DNA of 64,000 nt from CAVYXK01 sp963708245. GTDB taxonomy: Bacteria > Pseudomonadota > Alphaproteobacteria > Acetobacterales > Acetobacteraceae. The stretch lies in assembly GCA_963708245.1 (NCBI GenBank), contig OY970201.1, positions 992,001 to 1,056,000 of the forward strand. Reading direction: 5' to 3'. A program made the translations under genes and the position numbers. This document shows positions 35,397 to 43,842 of this stretch, piece after piece; the stretch's first letter is position 1, and the number at the start of each line of letters is the position of its first letter. The notes beneath the pieces are model-generated. The model did not search any database. It was not told the DNA's origin and was given only the letters and a program-made list of their open reading frames with translations.

Positions 35397-37307
35397 ATGT
35401 CGGGTTCGACGAGTTCAACCACCTATATCAATGTCAATGTAACGCCAGATCCAGGCTTTAAGCTGGTGTTCGACTCGATGACCGCGACCGAGGCGCTGGG
35501 CCGGCCATTCCTGTACGAGCTGCAGATGTCCAGCATCACGGCGAAGGGCGAGCTGATGTCCCTGCTCGGTAGCTCGGTCACGGTGTCGATCACATTGCCG
35601 GACAAGAGCAAGCGCTATTTCAATGGCATTGTCGCCAGCGTTGCCTATGCCGGCCTGCGCGGCGGCGCCTTCAGCTACCGCATCGAGCTGCGGCCCTGGA
35701 TCTGGCTGCTGTCGCGCACGCAGGACTGCCAGATCTTCCAGAACATGTCCGCCTACGCGGTCATCTCTCAGATCTTCCAGAATGCCGGGTTCTCCGACGT
35801 CCAGGACAACCGCCAGAACCAGGCCGGCAGCACGGAGCTGGAGTTCTGCGTGCAATACCGGGAGACTGCTTTCGATTTCGTCACCCGGCTGATGGAGCAG
35901 TGGGGCCTCTATTACTTCTTCCAGCACGCCGACGGTAAGCACACGCTGGTGATTTGCGACGATCCCAATTCGCACGCCTCGATCGGAGCGGCGATCCCGT
36001 TCCAGGCGGACCAGACGGAGCTGCGGGCGGTCGAGGATCACATCTGGCAGTGGTCGTCCGAACTGATGGTCATGCCCGGCAAGTTCACCTACCGTGACTA
36101 CAACTTCACCATGCCGACGGCCGATCTGGAGACCCGCTCGACGCTCAGCGGCTCGCATACCTACGGCACGCTGGAGGTGTACGATTACCCCGGACCATAC
36201 GACACGACCGACAACGGTCAGAAGCTGGCCGACGTTCGCATGCAAGACCTGAATTCCCGGCGGCAGATCCTGTACGGCACAAGCAACAGCCGCCGTCTTT
36301 ACACCGGCTGCAAATTTACGCTGTCCAAGTTCTATCAGGACTCGGAGAATGCGGAATACACCGTGATCGGCGCGACATATACATTATCGATGGCGGAAGG
36401 CTCCGCCACCACGGCCGGAGCGATGCGCGATACGTTCCGCTGCACGTTCCAGGCGATCAAGGGCAGCACGCATTTCCAACTCAATCGACAGACGCCGCGG
36501 CCGATGATCCGCGGGCCACAGACCGCGAAAGTGGTTGGAGCGTCCGGCGACGAGATCACCACCGACCAGTATGGTCGGGTCAAAGTCAAATTCTATTGGG
36601 ACCGCAGCTCGACGCAGGACGAGAACAGCTCGTGCTGGATCAGGGTGGCACAGGTCTGGGCGGCGGCGAGCTGGGGTGCCATCTTCATCCCGCGCGTCGG
36701 GCAGGAGGTCGTGGTCGAGTTCCTCGAGGGCAACCCGGACCGGCCGATCATAACCGGCTGCGTCTATAACGCCAACAACACGGTCCCCTACGGGCTGCCG
36801 GACAACAAGACACGATCGACGATCAAGACGAATTCCTCGACAGGCGGCGGCGGCTTCAACGAGATCCGCTTCGAGGACAAGGCAGGCTCAGAGGAAGTGT
36901 TCTTCCAGGCGCAGAAGGATTACAACAAGACAGTCAAAAACAACGAAACTGTTACGATAACCCAGGATACTACCACAACCGTGCAGAAGGGCAATCGCTC
37001 GATCACGGTTTCCGAGGGCAACAACTCGCTGACCGTATCCCAGGGCAACAATTCGGTTACGGTGTCGAAAGGTAACGACAGCCTGACAGTGTCCACCGGC
37101 AACCATTCGATCACGATCAGCTCCGGTTCCAGCACCATCAGCGCCGCGCAGTCGATCACGCTGAAGGTCGGCTCGAACAGCATCACCATCAGCACCACCG
37201 GCATCACCATCAACGGAGACCAGATTTCGGCAACGGCGTCGGAGTCGATGTCGCTGAACGGCGGCGGCTCGATGACCCTGAATGCCGGGGAGATCGCCAT
37301 CAACTAA
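35397..37307 (+). CDS. tssI: VgrG (TssI) spike protein with 9-residue-repeat tip
   Basis: 636 residues. A gp27-like N-terminal part (FKLVFDSMTATEALGRPFLY, ELEFCVQYRETAFDFVTRLM, EQWGLYYFF) leads into the gp5 OB fold (TTDQYGRVKVKFYWD, SWGAIFIPRVGQEVVVEFLE, GNPDRPIITGCVYNA) and the GGFNEIRFEDKAGSEEVFFQ motif of VgrG. The C-terminal beta-helical spike is unusually regular: from residue 532 five copies of a GN-S-TVS-type 9-residue unit. It ends with NAGEIAIN and no toxin extension, so effectors should attach through the PAAR protein at 40947. Trimer forms the puncturing tip. A 72-base gap separates it from TssM. Confidence 0.94.
   Translation: MSGSTSSTTYINVNVTPDPGFKLVFDSMTATEALGRPFLYELQMSSITAKGELMSLLGSSVTVSITLPDKSKRYFNGIVASVAYAGLRGGAFSYRIELRPWIWLLSRTQDCQIFQNMSAYAVISQIFQNAGFSDVQDNRQNQAGSTELEFCVQYRETAFDFVTRLMEQWGLYYFFQHADGKHTLVICDDPNSHASIGAAIPFQADQTELRAVEDHIWQWSSELMVMPGKFTYRDYNFTMPTADLETRSTLSGSHTYGTLEVYDYPGPYDTTDNGQKLADVRMQDLNSRRQILYGTSNSRRLYTGCKFTLSKFYQDSENAEYTVIGATYTLSMAEGSATTAGAMRDTFRCTFQAIKGSTHFQLNRQTPRPMIRGPQTAKVVGASGDEITTDQYGRVKVKFYWDRSSTQDENSSCWIRVAQVWAAASWGAIFIPRVGQEVVVEFLEGNPDRPIITGCVYNANNTVPYGLPDNKTRSTIKTNSSTGGGGFNEIRFEDKAGSEEVFFQAQKDYNKTVKNNETVTITQDTTTTVQKGNRSITVSEGNNSLTVSQGNNSVTVSKGNDSLTVSTGNHSITISSGSSTISAAQSITLKVGSNSITISTTGITINGDQISATASESMSLNGGGSMTLNAGEIAIN
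36990..37124 (+). repeat. Five tandem 27-bp units in the VgrG spike
   Basis: Five units encode GNRSITVSE, GNNSLTVSQ, GNNSVTVSK, GNDSLTVST and GNHSITISS. Every unit is exactly 27 bases. The protein repeat is better conserved than the DNA, so selection on structure is more likely than recent duplication. Confidence 0.85.
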
Positions 37308-37348
37308 GGATTCGGTGGGAATAAATGCACCGCGCTGCTTCCGATACC

Positions 37349-37434
37349 GTAATTCCAGCGAAAGCCGGAATCCACGCGCCTTTCAACGCCCTCGGCGCAC
37401 GAATGGACCCCGGCTTCCTGCTTTCGCAGGAACA
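37349..37434. repeat. REP-like palindromic element between VgrG and TssC
   Basis: The left arm has CCAGCGAAAGCCGGAATCCA (37355-37374). The right arm (37404-37433) has TGGACCCCGGCTTCCTGCTTTCGCAGGAAC, read here as TGGACC plus GGCTTCCTGCTTTCGC plus AGGAAC. The two are imperfect inverted copies, and the right half also folds on itself (TTCCTGC/GCAGGAA). It resembles the widespread 'GCGAAAGCGGGAATCC' intergenic palindromes of proteobacteria. It fills most of the 192-base gap. Confidence 0.6.
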
Positions 37435-37499
37435 AGCTTCGCCAGGTGACGGGATTGAGCCGGCTCGTGTATTCTCACGGGACCTGAAGCAGGTATCGT

Positions 37500-38939
37500 A
37501 TGGCTGACACTGAACTCACGGCACTGCTCGAACGCGAGGTTGCCCCCCAGGAGGCACGGGTCGCGGCGACCATAACTGCTGCGCTGGAGACACTCTCCGA
37601 GCAAGCTCGGGTGCATCGGTTCTTGGTGTCCACCGATCCGCGGCGGACGCTGGAGGCGATCATCGCGGCGATCGACGGCAAAATCGCCGAGCAGGTGAAT
37701 CTGATCCTGCACCACCCGGAATACCAGCAGGCCGAAGCGACCTGGCGCGGTCTGCATTATTTGGTTCTCGTGGCCGACCCGGGGCCGCAATTGAAGATCA
37801 AGCTGTTCGATATCTCCAAGCGTGAGCTGATCCGCACGCTTCGCAAGTTCCGGGGAACCGCGTGGGACCAAAGCCCGATCTTCAAGAAGGTCTATGAGGA
37901 GGAGTATGGCCAGTTCGGCGGCCAGCCCTACGGCGTGCTGATCGGCGACTACTATATGGATCACAGCCCGCAGGACACGCAGCTTCTCGGCGATATGGCG
38001 ATGATCGCGGCGGCGGCGCATGCCCCGTTCATTGCCGGCGCATCGCCGACGGTCATGCAGATGGATTCTTGGGCGGAGCTGGCCAACCCGCGCGATCTCA
38101 CGCGGATCTTCCGCACCCCGGAATACGCCCCATGGCGATCGCTGCGGGTGAGCGAGGATGCCCGTTACCTCGGTCTCTGCTTGCCCCGCGTGCTCGCCCG
38201 CCTGCCCTATGGCATCGCCACTGAGCCGCTCGACGCGTTCGACTTCGAAGAGGATGTGGACGGACCCGACGCAAGCCGGTTCCTGTGGACAAATGCCGTC
38301 TATGCCATGGCGGCGAATATCGCCCGCGCCTTCAATCTGTATGGCTGGTGCGTGCGTATCCGAGGGATCGAGACCGGCGGAGCGGTGGAAGGGTTGCCGG
38401 CGCATCGTTTTCCGACCGCCGACGGCGACACTGATTTGCGCTGTTCGACCGAAGTCGCGTTGAGCGAGCGGCGGGAGGCGGAGCTGGCGATGAACGGGTT
38501 CATCCCGCTGGTGCACCGGAAGAACGCCGATTTCCCTGCTTTCATCAGTGCGCAGTCGTTACAGCAGCCGCAGGAATACGACGATCCGGCGGCAACGGTG
38601 AATGCCAACCTCGCCGCCCGCCTGCCCTATCTGCTCGCCACCTGCCGGTTCGCGCACTACCTGAAATGCATGGTGCGCGACAAGGTGGGAACGTCCCTCG
38701 ACCGGGTGCAGATCCAGCACTGGCTCCAGTCCTGGCTGCGCCACTATATCGACGGCTCGCCCGACACTTCGAGCGAGGAGTGGAAGGCTGCGCATCCGCT
38801 GGAGGAGGGCAAGGTGACAGTGGACGAGAAAGATGGTGAGCCCGGCAAGTACGAGGCGAAATTCTATCTGCGCCCGCATTACCAGCTTGAAGGCGTGACG
38901 GCTGCGATCCGGCTGGTGTCACGCCTGGCGTCGCAGTGA
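37500..38939 (+). CDS. tssC: TssC: T6SS large sheath subunit
   Basis: 479 residues of the TssC/VipB family. Landmarks are NLILHHPEYQQAEATWRGLH, LFDISKRELIRTLRKF, YGVLIGDYYMDHSPQDTQLL, APFIAGASP, LPYGIATEPLDAFDFEEDVD and NADFPAFISAQSLQQPQEYD, with the C-terminal FYLRPHYQLEGVTAAIRL. In known systems TssC pairs with TssB to build the contractile sheath that propels the Hcp tube. The only TssB-like sequence here is the N-terminal part of the fusion at 24339. It is co-oriented with Hcp 34 bases downstream. Confidence 0.93.
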   Translation: MADTELTALLEREVAPQEARVAATITAALETLSEQARVHRFLVSTDPRRTLEAIIAAIDGKIAEQVNLILHHPEYQQAEATWRGLHYLVLVADPGPQLKIKLFDISKRELIRTLRKFRGTAWDQSPIFKKVYEEEYGQFGGQPYGVLIGDYYMDHSPQDTQLLGDMAMIAAAAHAPFIAGASPTVMQMDSWAELANPRDLTRIFRTPEYAPWRSLRVSEDARYLGLCLPRVLARLPYGIATEPLDAFDFEEDVDGPDASRFLWTNAVYAMAANIARAFNLYGWCVRIRGIETGGAVEGLPAHRFPTADGDTDLRCSTEVALSERREAELAMNGFIPLVHRKNADFPAFISAQSLQQPQEYDDPAATVNANLAARLPYLLATCRFAHYLKCMVRDKVGTSLDRVQIQHWLQSWLRHYIDGSPDTSSEEWKAAHPLEEGKVTVDEKDGEPGKYEAKFYLRPHYQLEGVTAAIRLVSRLASQ

Positions 38940-38973
38940 ACGAGCCGAAGGACCTGAGCAACAGGAGGGGAGT

Positions 38974-39678
38974 ATGGCCGACAGAGAATCGAACGACGTG
39001 CTGATGACCTTTATCGACAACAACGGAAAGGGCGTGGCCGCGGAGTGCACCAGTGTCTGGGACAAAGACGACACCGACATGATGAAGGACTTCGAGGACG
39101 GCAAGTTCTTCGAGGTCGATGATTTCGACTTCGGGGTCAGCCTGGGCGACTCCGAGGACGGCGGCGGAGGGGACGGCGGCGGATCGTCTTCGTCGGGGAA
39201 TCTGGGAGAGAACAGCCTGCACGCACCCCCCGGCCGCGACGGCGCTGCGGCGGCCCAGAACGCTGAGAAGAAGAAGGCGAAGAGCAGCAGCAAGCGGTTC
39301 GCAAAGTACCTCGAAGGGGGAGACATCGAATTCAAGCCGGAGGTTAAGGAAATTACCATCACCAAACAAGTGGATATCTCCTCGGTTCGGTTCCTCCAGT
39401 CCTGTCTCACCTACGGGAAATTCCAGAAAGCCGTGCTGGTCAAGCGCAAGTTCACCGGCGGGTTTGATTTCCACGAAGCCTTCCTGCGGCTTGAGTTCAA
39501 GGAGCCGCTGATCACCGGCATCGATTGGGACGAGGGTGAGATCGTCAAGGAGAAGATCAAATTCATCTGCCGTGGGATCGTCGTCGCCTACCGGCCGCAG
39601 AACGCTGACGGGACGCTCGGGGATGCGCGCTCGGCGAGCTGGAATCCGCCCCGCAAGCTGGCCGCCTCGTCGAGGTGA
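38974..39678 (+). CDS. tssD: Hcp-family tube protein with a long internal insert
   Basis: 234 residues against ~165 for typical Hcp. The N-terminal strands (VLMTFIDNNGKGVAAE, KFFEVDDFDFGVSLGDSEDG) and C-terminal Hcp core (KPEVKEITITKQVDISSVRF, YGKFQKAVLVKRKFTGGFDF, EKIKFICRGIVVAYRPQ) are present. Between them, about residues 55-115, sits a low-complexity stretch: a Gly/Ser run, then a Lys-rich part (NAEKKKAKSSSKRFAKYLEG). A strong AGGAGGGGAG lies just upstream, fitting the high expression expected of a tube subunit. The insert could line the tube lumen or project outward. It may be a tube subunit or a specialised cargo-carrying Hcp. Confidence 0.8.
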   Translation: MADRESNDVLMTFIDNNGKGVAAECTSVWDKDDTDMMKDFEDGKFFEVDDFDFGVSLGDSEDGGGGDGGGSSSSGNLGENSLHAPPGRDGAAAAQNAEKKKAKSSSKRFAKYLEGGDIEFKPEVKEITITKQVDISSVRFLQSCLTYGKFQKAVLVKRKFTGGFDFHEAFLRLEFKEPLITGIDWDEGEIVKEKIKFICRGIVVAYRPQNADGTLGDARSASWNPPRKLAASSR

Positions 39679-39734
39679 TACCAGCCGGCCTTGAAGTTGC
39701 CGTGACCATGACGGGTCCCGCTGGGCAGGCTGGT

Positions 39735-40835
39735 TCAGGCGGCGGCGAGGGCTTTCATGATCTTCGCCGCATCGCAGCCGGACCCGCAGGGCGACGGTAG
39801 CACCGCATTGATTCCAAGCGCGGCGTTGAGCCGAGCCACCAGCGCGCAGGTCGGCAGCCCGATGCGGATCGCCGGCAGTGACAGCGGCACCTGCCAGTTC
39901 AGAGACGCCAATGCCTGTGCCGACAGTGCCGCCTGCACCACCGTGCTGGTGGCGAGGCTGGTCGGCACGAACGGCAGGTTCGGCAGCAGGGACAGCAACG
40001 CAGCGAGCAGGCTCGCCCCGCCGCCACTCAGGTTGAGCCCAAACCGTGCCGACAGTGCCGGCAGCAGCGCCCCGAGTTTCGCCTGCACGCGCAACCGAAT
40101 CGCCGGGAAGCCGAGTTGCAACACAGGCAGGCCGAGGCTCGCCTGCAATTGCGCCACGGCGGAGAGCGATGCCGTCAGGCTCGCCATCAATTGCGGCATG
40201 GCGAGCGGCGGCAGCGACAGCCGCGCCAACATACGAAGGGCGGCGGAGAGCTGCGCCGTCTCCGAGAAGCTGATATTGAGCTGCGCGCAGGCGGCGATCA
40301 TCGGGGCCAGCAGCCGCAGCAACGCCAGCAAGTTCTGCCAGCTCGCCATCGGGAAGCCGCCCGGCATGGTAAGCGATAGCAACAGGCTGGCCGGCGGCGC
40401 GAACAAACCGGCGCCGAGCGCCAACTGCACCTGATCGATGGCGGAATTCAGCGCTGCGAGCCGGATCCACCCCAGCGGATTGATGTTCGCCAGCAGCGAT
40501 AGCCGGGCATTCATTGTCGCAACGATGCGAGCAAACGCGAGAGCCTGTTGAGGAATCAGCAGGTCGAGGCCGAACTGCGCCAGCACCTGCGCGCGCAGCG
40601 ATGCCAATGCTGAAATCGTCGCGACCGCACGTGCATTGAGTTGCAGGCGCGGCAGCGGCAGGGTGAGCCAGCTCGGTTCCGGCGTCCACGGCAGTGCCGG
40701 CAACCCGCGCAGGTTGAGCCAAGCCGACAACGACATCGGAACGTTCGCCCCAGGCAAGCCGAGGCTGACCGACACATTCAGCTTCGGCAGCAGCGCCGAC
40801 AGCGGCAACATCGTGCTGTGGCAGAAGCATCCCAT
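39735..40835 (-). CDS. Leu/Ala-rich helical protein opposite the T6SS operon (candidate effector)
   Basis: 366 residues from the ATG at 40835, chosen because AAGGAG lies 6 bases upstream; further 5' codons in the frame are antisense to the PAAR gene. The protein is a series of hydrophobic amphipathic helices rich in Leu, Ala and Ser, with recurring LxxLxxSL-like phrasing (LLPKLNVSVSLGLPGANVPM, LMASLTASLSAVAQLQASLG, LLAALLSLLPNLPFVP). A Cys/His cluster lies at the N-terminus (MGCFCHSTMLP) and a second Cys pair at the C-terminus (PCGSGCDAAKIMKALAAA). No family is recognised and there is no signal peptide. It sits between Hcp and PAAR. A membrane-active cargo is possible; so is a scaffold or matrix protein. 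Confidence 0.65.
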   Translation of the reverse strand: MGCFCHSTMLPLSALLPKLNVSVSLGLPGANVPMSLSAWLNLRGLPALPWTPEPSWLTLPLPRLQLNARAVATISALASLRAQVLAQFGLDLLIPQQALAFARIVATMNARLSLLANINPLGWIRLAALNSAIDQVQLALGAGLFAPPASLLLSLTMPGGFPMASWQNLLALLRLLAPMIAACAQLNISFSETAQLSAALRMLARLSLPPLAMPQLMASLTASLSAVAQLQASLGLPVLQLGFPAIRLRVQAKLGALLPALSARFGLNLSGGGASLLAALLSLLPNLPFVPTSLATSTVVQAALSAQALASLNWQVPLSLPAIRIGLPTCALVARLNAALGINAVLPSPCGSGCDAAKIMKALAAA

Positions 40836-40946
40836 GCACGTCTCCTTCATCGCGACAGCATCGAACCGCGCCGTGCGTCCCGCGATCCGGGTTTGCCGGG
40901 CTGCCAGAACACGATAACGTCGCGTCGTCTCAAGCGGGAGGCTAAA

Positions 40947-41330
40947 ATGGGACAACCGGCTGCGCGGATCGGCGACAATGTTCTGCAGGACGAGCCGCAC
41001 TGCCACGCCCCTATCCACCCGGCGGTTCCGCCGACGCCTCTCCCGCACCCACCGATGCCGTTGCCGATCCTCAGCGGCTCTCCCACCGTCACGATCGGCG
41101 GCATGCCGGCCGCGCGCGTGACCGACGAGACCGAGCCCTGCGATCTTCCGTCCTGCATTCCAGGCGGGCCCGGCGTCATCGCCAAAGGCTCTGCCACCGT
41201 GACGATCAATGGGCTGCCGGCCGCCCGGCTCTTCGACACGACAATGCACGAGGCTTGTGTTGGCCCGATCCCCGGCCCGACCGGCATGATCATCGGGCCG
41301 GGTTGCGAGACCGTCCTGATCGGCGGCTGA
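40947..41330 (+). CDS. PAAR-repeat spike-tip protein
   Basis: 127 residues. PAAR-type repeats are clear: PAARIGDN at the start, then GSPTVTIGGMPAARVTDETE, GSATVTINGLPAARLFDTTM and GCETVLIGG at the end. His and Cys residues (PHCHAPIHP, CDLPSC) could bind the zinc that tips the cone. PAAR proteins cap the VgrG trimer and link effectors to it. This one is a bare PAAR without toxin extension; the Pro-rich loop (AVPPTPLPHPPMPLP) is long. The following methyltransferase starts after 7 bases. Confidence 0.9.
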   Translation: MGQPAARIGDNVLQDEPHCHAPIHPAVPPTPLPHPPMPLPILSGSPTVTIGGMPAARVTDETEPCDLPSCIPGGPGVIAKGSATVTINGLPAARLFDTTMHEACVGPIPGPTGMIIGPGCETVLIGG

Positions 41331-41337
41331 GCCGAGC

Positions 41338-42426
41338 TTGCGCCGTCGCCATTTCGAAGCGTTCGCCCCCCTCTGCCCCAGTTGCATCAAGCACGGGCGC
41401 GGTCGCCACCCCCTGGTTCTTGCCTCGGTGTACGACGAGCAAGACGGCGATGTTCGCGCCGGCATCCTGCACTGCTCGAATGTCGCCTGTCGCCACGAAT
41501 ATCCCGTCATCGACGGCATCCCCGTGATTGTTCCAGCGCTGCGGCCGCTGATGGCAGAGCGCGGCGTCGAGCTGCTACTACGCGACGATCTCGACCCGGC
41601 ACTGGAAAGCCTGGTCGGCGACTCGATTGGGCCGGGCACTTGGTTCGATGCGGTGCGCCAGACCGTCTCAACTTACGGATGGGATAGTTGGGCCGATCTC
41701 GATCCGGCCGAGCCGCCGCCGGGCGAAGGCCCGCGCCCGGGCGCTGCCCGGCGCTGCCTTGCGCGACTGATGGAAATGGCCGGTGGACCGGCCTGCACCC
41801 GGATCTTCGACCTCGGCTGCGGTGCCGGACGCACGACGTTCGACCTGGCCGCGCGACATCGAGACGCGCTCGTGCTGGGGATCGACATCAATCTCGCCCT
41901 GCTGCGAGTGGCGCGCCAAGCGGGCGGCGGCAGGGTCACATATCCCCGCCGCCGGATCGGTCTTGCTTATGACCGCCGCCGTTTCCCTGTCGTGTTAGCC
42001 GGTACCGGTCGGGTGGATTTCTGGGCGTGTGATGCGCTCACTCTTCCCTTCCTGCCGGGATCAGCGGATCTGGCGGCGGCGCTCAATCTGCTCGACTGCG
42101 TCAACGAACCACTGCGCCTGCTGGCGGGACTCGCCGAAGCTGTGCGTCCCGGCGGGCGCATCCTGCTGGCCTGTCCCTACGACTGGTCCACCCGCGCGAC
42201 CCCGGTCGAGACGTGGATCGGCGGCCACTCTCAGCGCGGCGCTTATGGCGGTGAAGCCGAGCCATTCCTGCGTGCGCTGCTGCGGGAGGGGGCGCATGCG
42301 CAGTCGGTAACCGGGCTCACGCTGTTGGAGGAGGATCAGGCCTGGCCCTGGCAGACTCGACTGCACGAGCGCGGGGCGGTGCAGTACCGGACACACCTGC
42401 TCGCGCTGGCGAGGCGTGAGGCCTGA
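41338..42426 (+). CDS. Zinc-headed class I SAM-dependent methyltransferase in T6SS operon
   Basis: 362 residues from a TTG start 7 bases after PAAR. The N-terminal 60 residues look like a Trm112-type zinc module (CPSCIKHG, LHCSNVACRHEYPVIDGIPV). The methyltransferase core has the SAM motif IFDLGCGAGRTTFDLA, an acidic ribose-binding end in VLGIDINLALLR, then DALTLPFLPGSADLAAALNL and RPGGRILLACPY. Target unknown. Tight coupling with PAAR suggests either an exported enzyme carried on the spike or a cytoplasmic modifier of a T6SS component or effector. It could also be an unrelated small-molecule enzyme inserted in the operon. Confidence 0.78.
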   Translation: MRRRHFEAFAPLCPSCIKHGRGRHPLVLASVYDEQDGDVRAGILHCSNVACRHEYPVIDGIPVIVPALRPLMAERGVELLLRDDLDPALESLVGDSIGPGTWFDAVRQTVSTYGWDSWADLDPAEPPPGEGPRPGAARRCLARLMEMAGGPACTRIFDLGCGAGRTTFDLAARHRDALVLGIDINLALLRVARQAGGGRVTYPRRRIGLAYDRRRFPVVLAGTGRVDFWACDALTLPFLPGSADLAAALNLLDCVNEPLRLLAGLAEAVRPGGRILLACPYDWSTRATPVETWIGGHSQRGAYGGEAEPFLRALLREGAHAQSVTGLTLLEEDQAWPWQTRLHERGAVQYRTHLLALARREA

Positions 42427-42428
42427 GC

Positions 42429-43010
42429 CTATAGCGCACCGAGCGACGGTGCGATGAAACCGAGCACGCCAAGCACGATCCCGATGCCGCCAAGAACGAA
42501 GGCGAAGCGGATCAGCAGCTTCGAAGCCGTGATCACCGAAGCGGTCGCCAGCACAATCCCAAGCTCCAGCGCCGCCGCCGCATTATCGTAGCTATGGTCG
42601 CGTTCGAGCGCCTCCTGGCGGGCCGCGTCGAAGGCGCGGGCGCGGGCGGCGATCGCTTCCTTGCCATCCTTTGCATCAGTCTCGTAATGGACTTGATCGG
42701 ACTGGAGTTGCTTGAGCACGTTCGTGCGCGTCGCGATCAGGTCCGCGTCCACCGGGCGATCGAGCGTGGTGGCTAGCCGCTGGATGTCCTGAGCCACAGC
42801 CCCGCGGATCGATTTGGCTTGATATTGCGCCCAGGCATCGGCAGTCAGGATCGCCTGTTCCTGCACCGCGATCTCGGCGTGCTTGCCCTGTTGTTCGCAG
42901 ATCGCCAGGGAGGCGGCCAGAACGGCGATCAGCAGGGCGGCTCGCTTGTTGCCATGGATGGCGGCATGCTCGGCGTGCTCCTGATGCTCCAGGCTCTCGT
43001 GCGCAGCCAT
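42429..43010 (-). CDS. DUF4337-family membrane protein
   Basis: 193 residues. The His/Glu-rich N-terminus (HESLEHQEHAEHAAIHGNKR) leads into a first transmembrane helix (AALLIAVLAASLAICEQ). A helical soluble stretch (SIRGAVAQDIQRLATTLDRP) follows, then two C-terminal helices (ALELGIVLATASVITASKLL, FAFVLGGIGIVLGVLGFI). This layout fits the DUF4337 family of unknown function. It converges with the methyltransferase gene (2 bases between stops) and is divergent from TagF across 247 bases, so its place in the secretion locus may be accidental. Confidence 0.75.
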   Translation of the reverse strand: MAAHESLEHQEHAEHAAIHGNKRAALLIAVLAASLAICEQQGKHAEIAVQEQAILTADAWAQYQAKSIRGAVAQDIQRLATTLDRPVDADLIATRTNVLKQLQSDQVHYETDAKDGKEAIAARARAFDAARQEALERDHSYDNAAAALELGIVLATASVITASKLLIRFAFVLGGIGIVLGVLGFIAPSLGAL

Positions 43011-43257
43011 AGGCTCCTCGGCTTCTCTCTGTGCGGGGAATCTTATCGCACTAAGGTAGGGAATGCAGCGAACATTTCAGGTCGTCGGCCGGGCGCGCCG
43101 GTCACCCGAGGAACGACACTGCCGTGCTACCTGTGCTGTGCTAGGCTAGTCCGATTGTGCTCGATTCCGCGGATGGTTGCATGATGTCCGGTCCTGCGAC
43201 CTCGACGTTTCCGACTTGGGTGGCCCACCCGTCGCGGCGCGGCGGGTGGGCCGGAAC

Positions 43258-43842
43258 GTGCCCGTGACCGAAGGTGCGCGGGTGGGCCTGTTCGGCAAGG
43301 TGCCGGCGCGCGGCGACTTCGTGCGCACCGGCCTCCCGGGCAGCTTTATCGAACCGTGGGACGCCTGGTTGCAACGCGCGCTCGATGCCGCCCGCCGCGC
43401 GATGAGCGAGCGCTGGCTGCCGGCTTGGCTGGACGCACCAGTCTGGCGGTTCTTTCTACCGCCTTGGGTCTGCGGCCCGGGCGCGGTGCTCGGCCTCATG
43501 GTTCCCAGCGTCGATCGCGTCGGGCGTTATTTCCCGCTCACCGTGGCCGCCGTGTATCCCGCTGGGCAGACCGCTCCTGGCGGGGCGGTCGGAGACGCCT
43601 GGCTGGATGTCTGCGAGGCAGCCGGACGGATGGCCCTGGAGCAGGACGCGACGCCGGAGCAGGTGGCCGCGCGCCTGCCACCGCCCGAATACGGCACTGA
43701 TGCGCCGGAGGATCGTACGCTGTGGTGGACAGCCGGCGGACCGCTGGTGGCCGCCACGCGATTTTCGCTGCCCGGCCTGCCCGACCCGGCCGGGTTCGCT
43801 GCCATGATCGACGACGGCGAACGGACGGAGCCGACCGAATGA
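43258..43842 (+). CDS. tagF: TagF (ImpM-type) T6SS regulator
   Basis: About 194 residues. The family start is clear (VGLFGKVPARGDFVRTGLPG), then WRFFLPPWVCGPGAVLGLMV and SVDRVGRYFPLTVAAVY. In studied systems TagF silences T6SS after translation until a signal relieves it. The frame is open upstream to a TTG at 43177, but the GTG at 43258 (or the GTG at 43264) is preferred because homology starts right after. It overlaps the phosphatase gene by ATGA, a coupled pair as in other threonine-phosphorylation-controlled T6SS loci. Confidence 0.85.
   Translation: MPVTEGARVGLFGKVPARGDFVRTGLPGSFIEPWDAWLQRALDAARRAMSERWLPAWLDAPVWRFFLPPWVCGPGAVLGLMVPSVDRVGRYFPLTVAAVYPAGQTAPGGAVGDAWLDVCEAAGRMALEQDATPEQVAARLPPPEYGTDAPEDRTLWWTAGGPLVAATRFSLPGLPDPAGFAAMIDDGERTEPTE

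Noticed and set aside
36990..37124. Possible CRISPR or other DNA repeat array
   Set aside because: The 27-bp units have no spacers, vary at synonymous sites and keep the VgrG reading frame, so they are protein repeats.
40836..41639. N-terminal extension of the Leu/Ala-rich protein
   Set aside because: It reads antisense through the PAAR and methyltransferase genes and has Arg/Ser-rich composition; AAGGAG before the ATG at 40835 marks the start.
43177..43257. Upstream TTG start for TagF
   Set aside because: The added 27 residues have no family similarity; the GTG at 43258 sits just before the conserved GLFGKVPARGDF segment.
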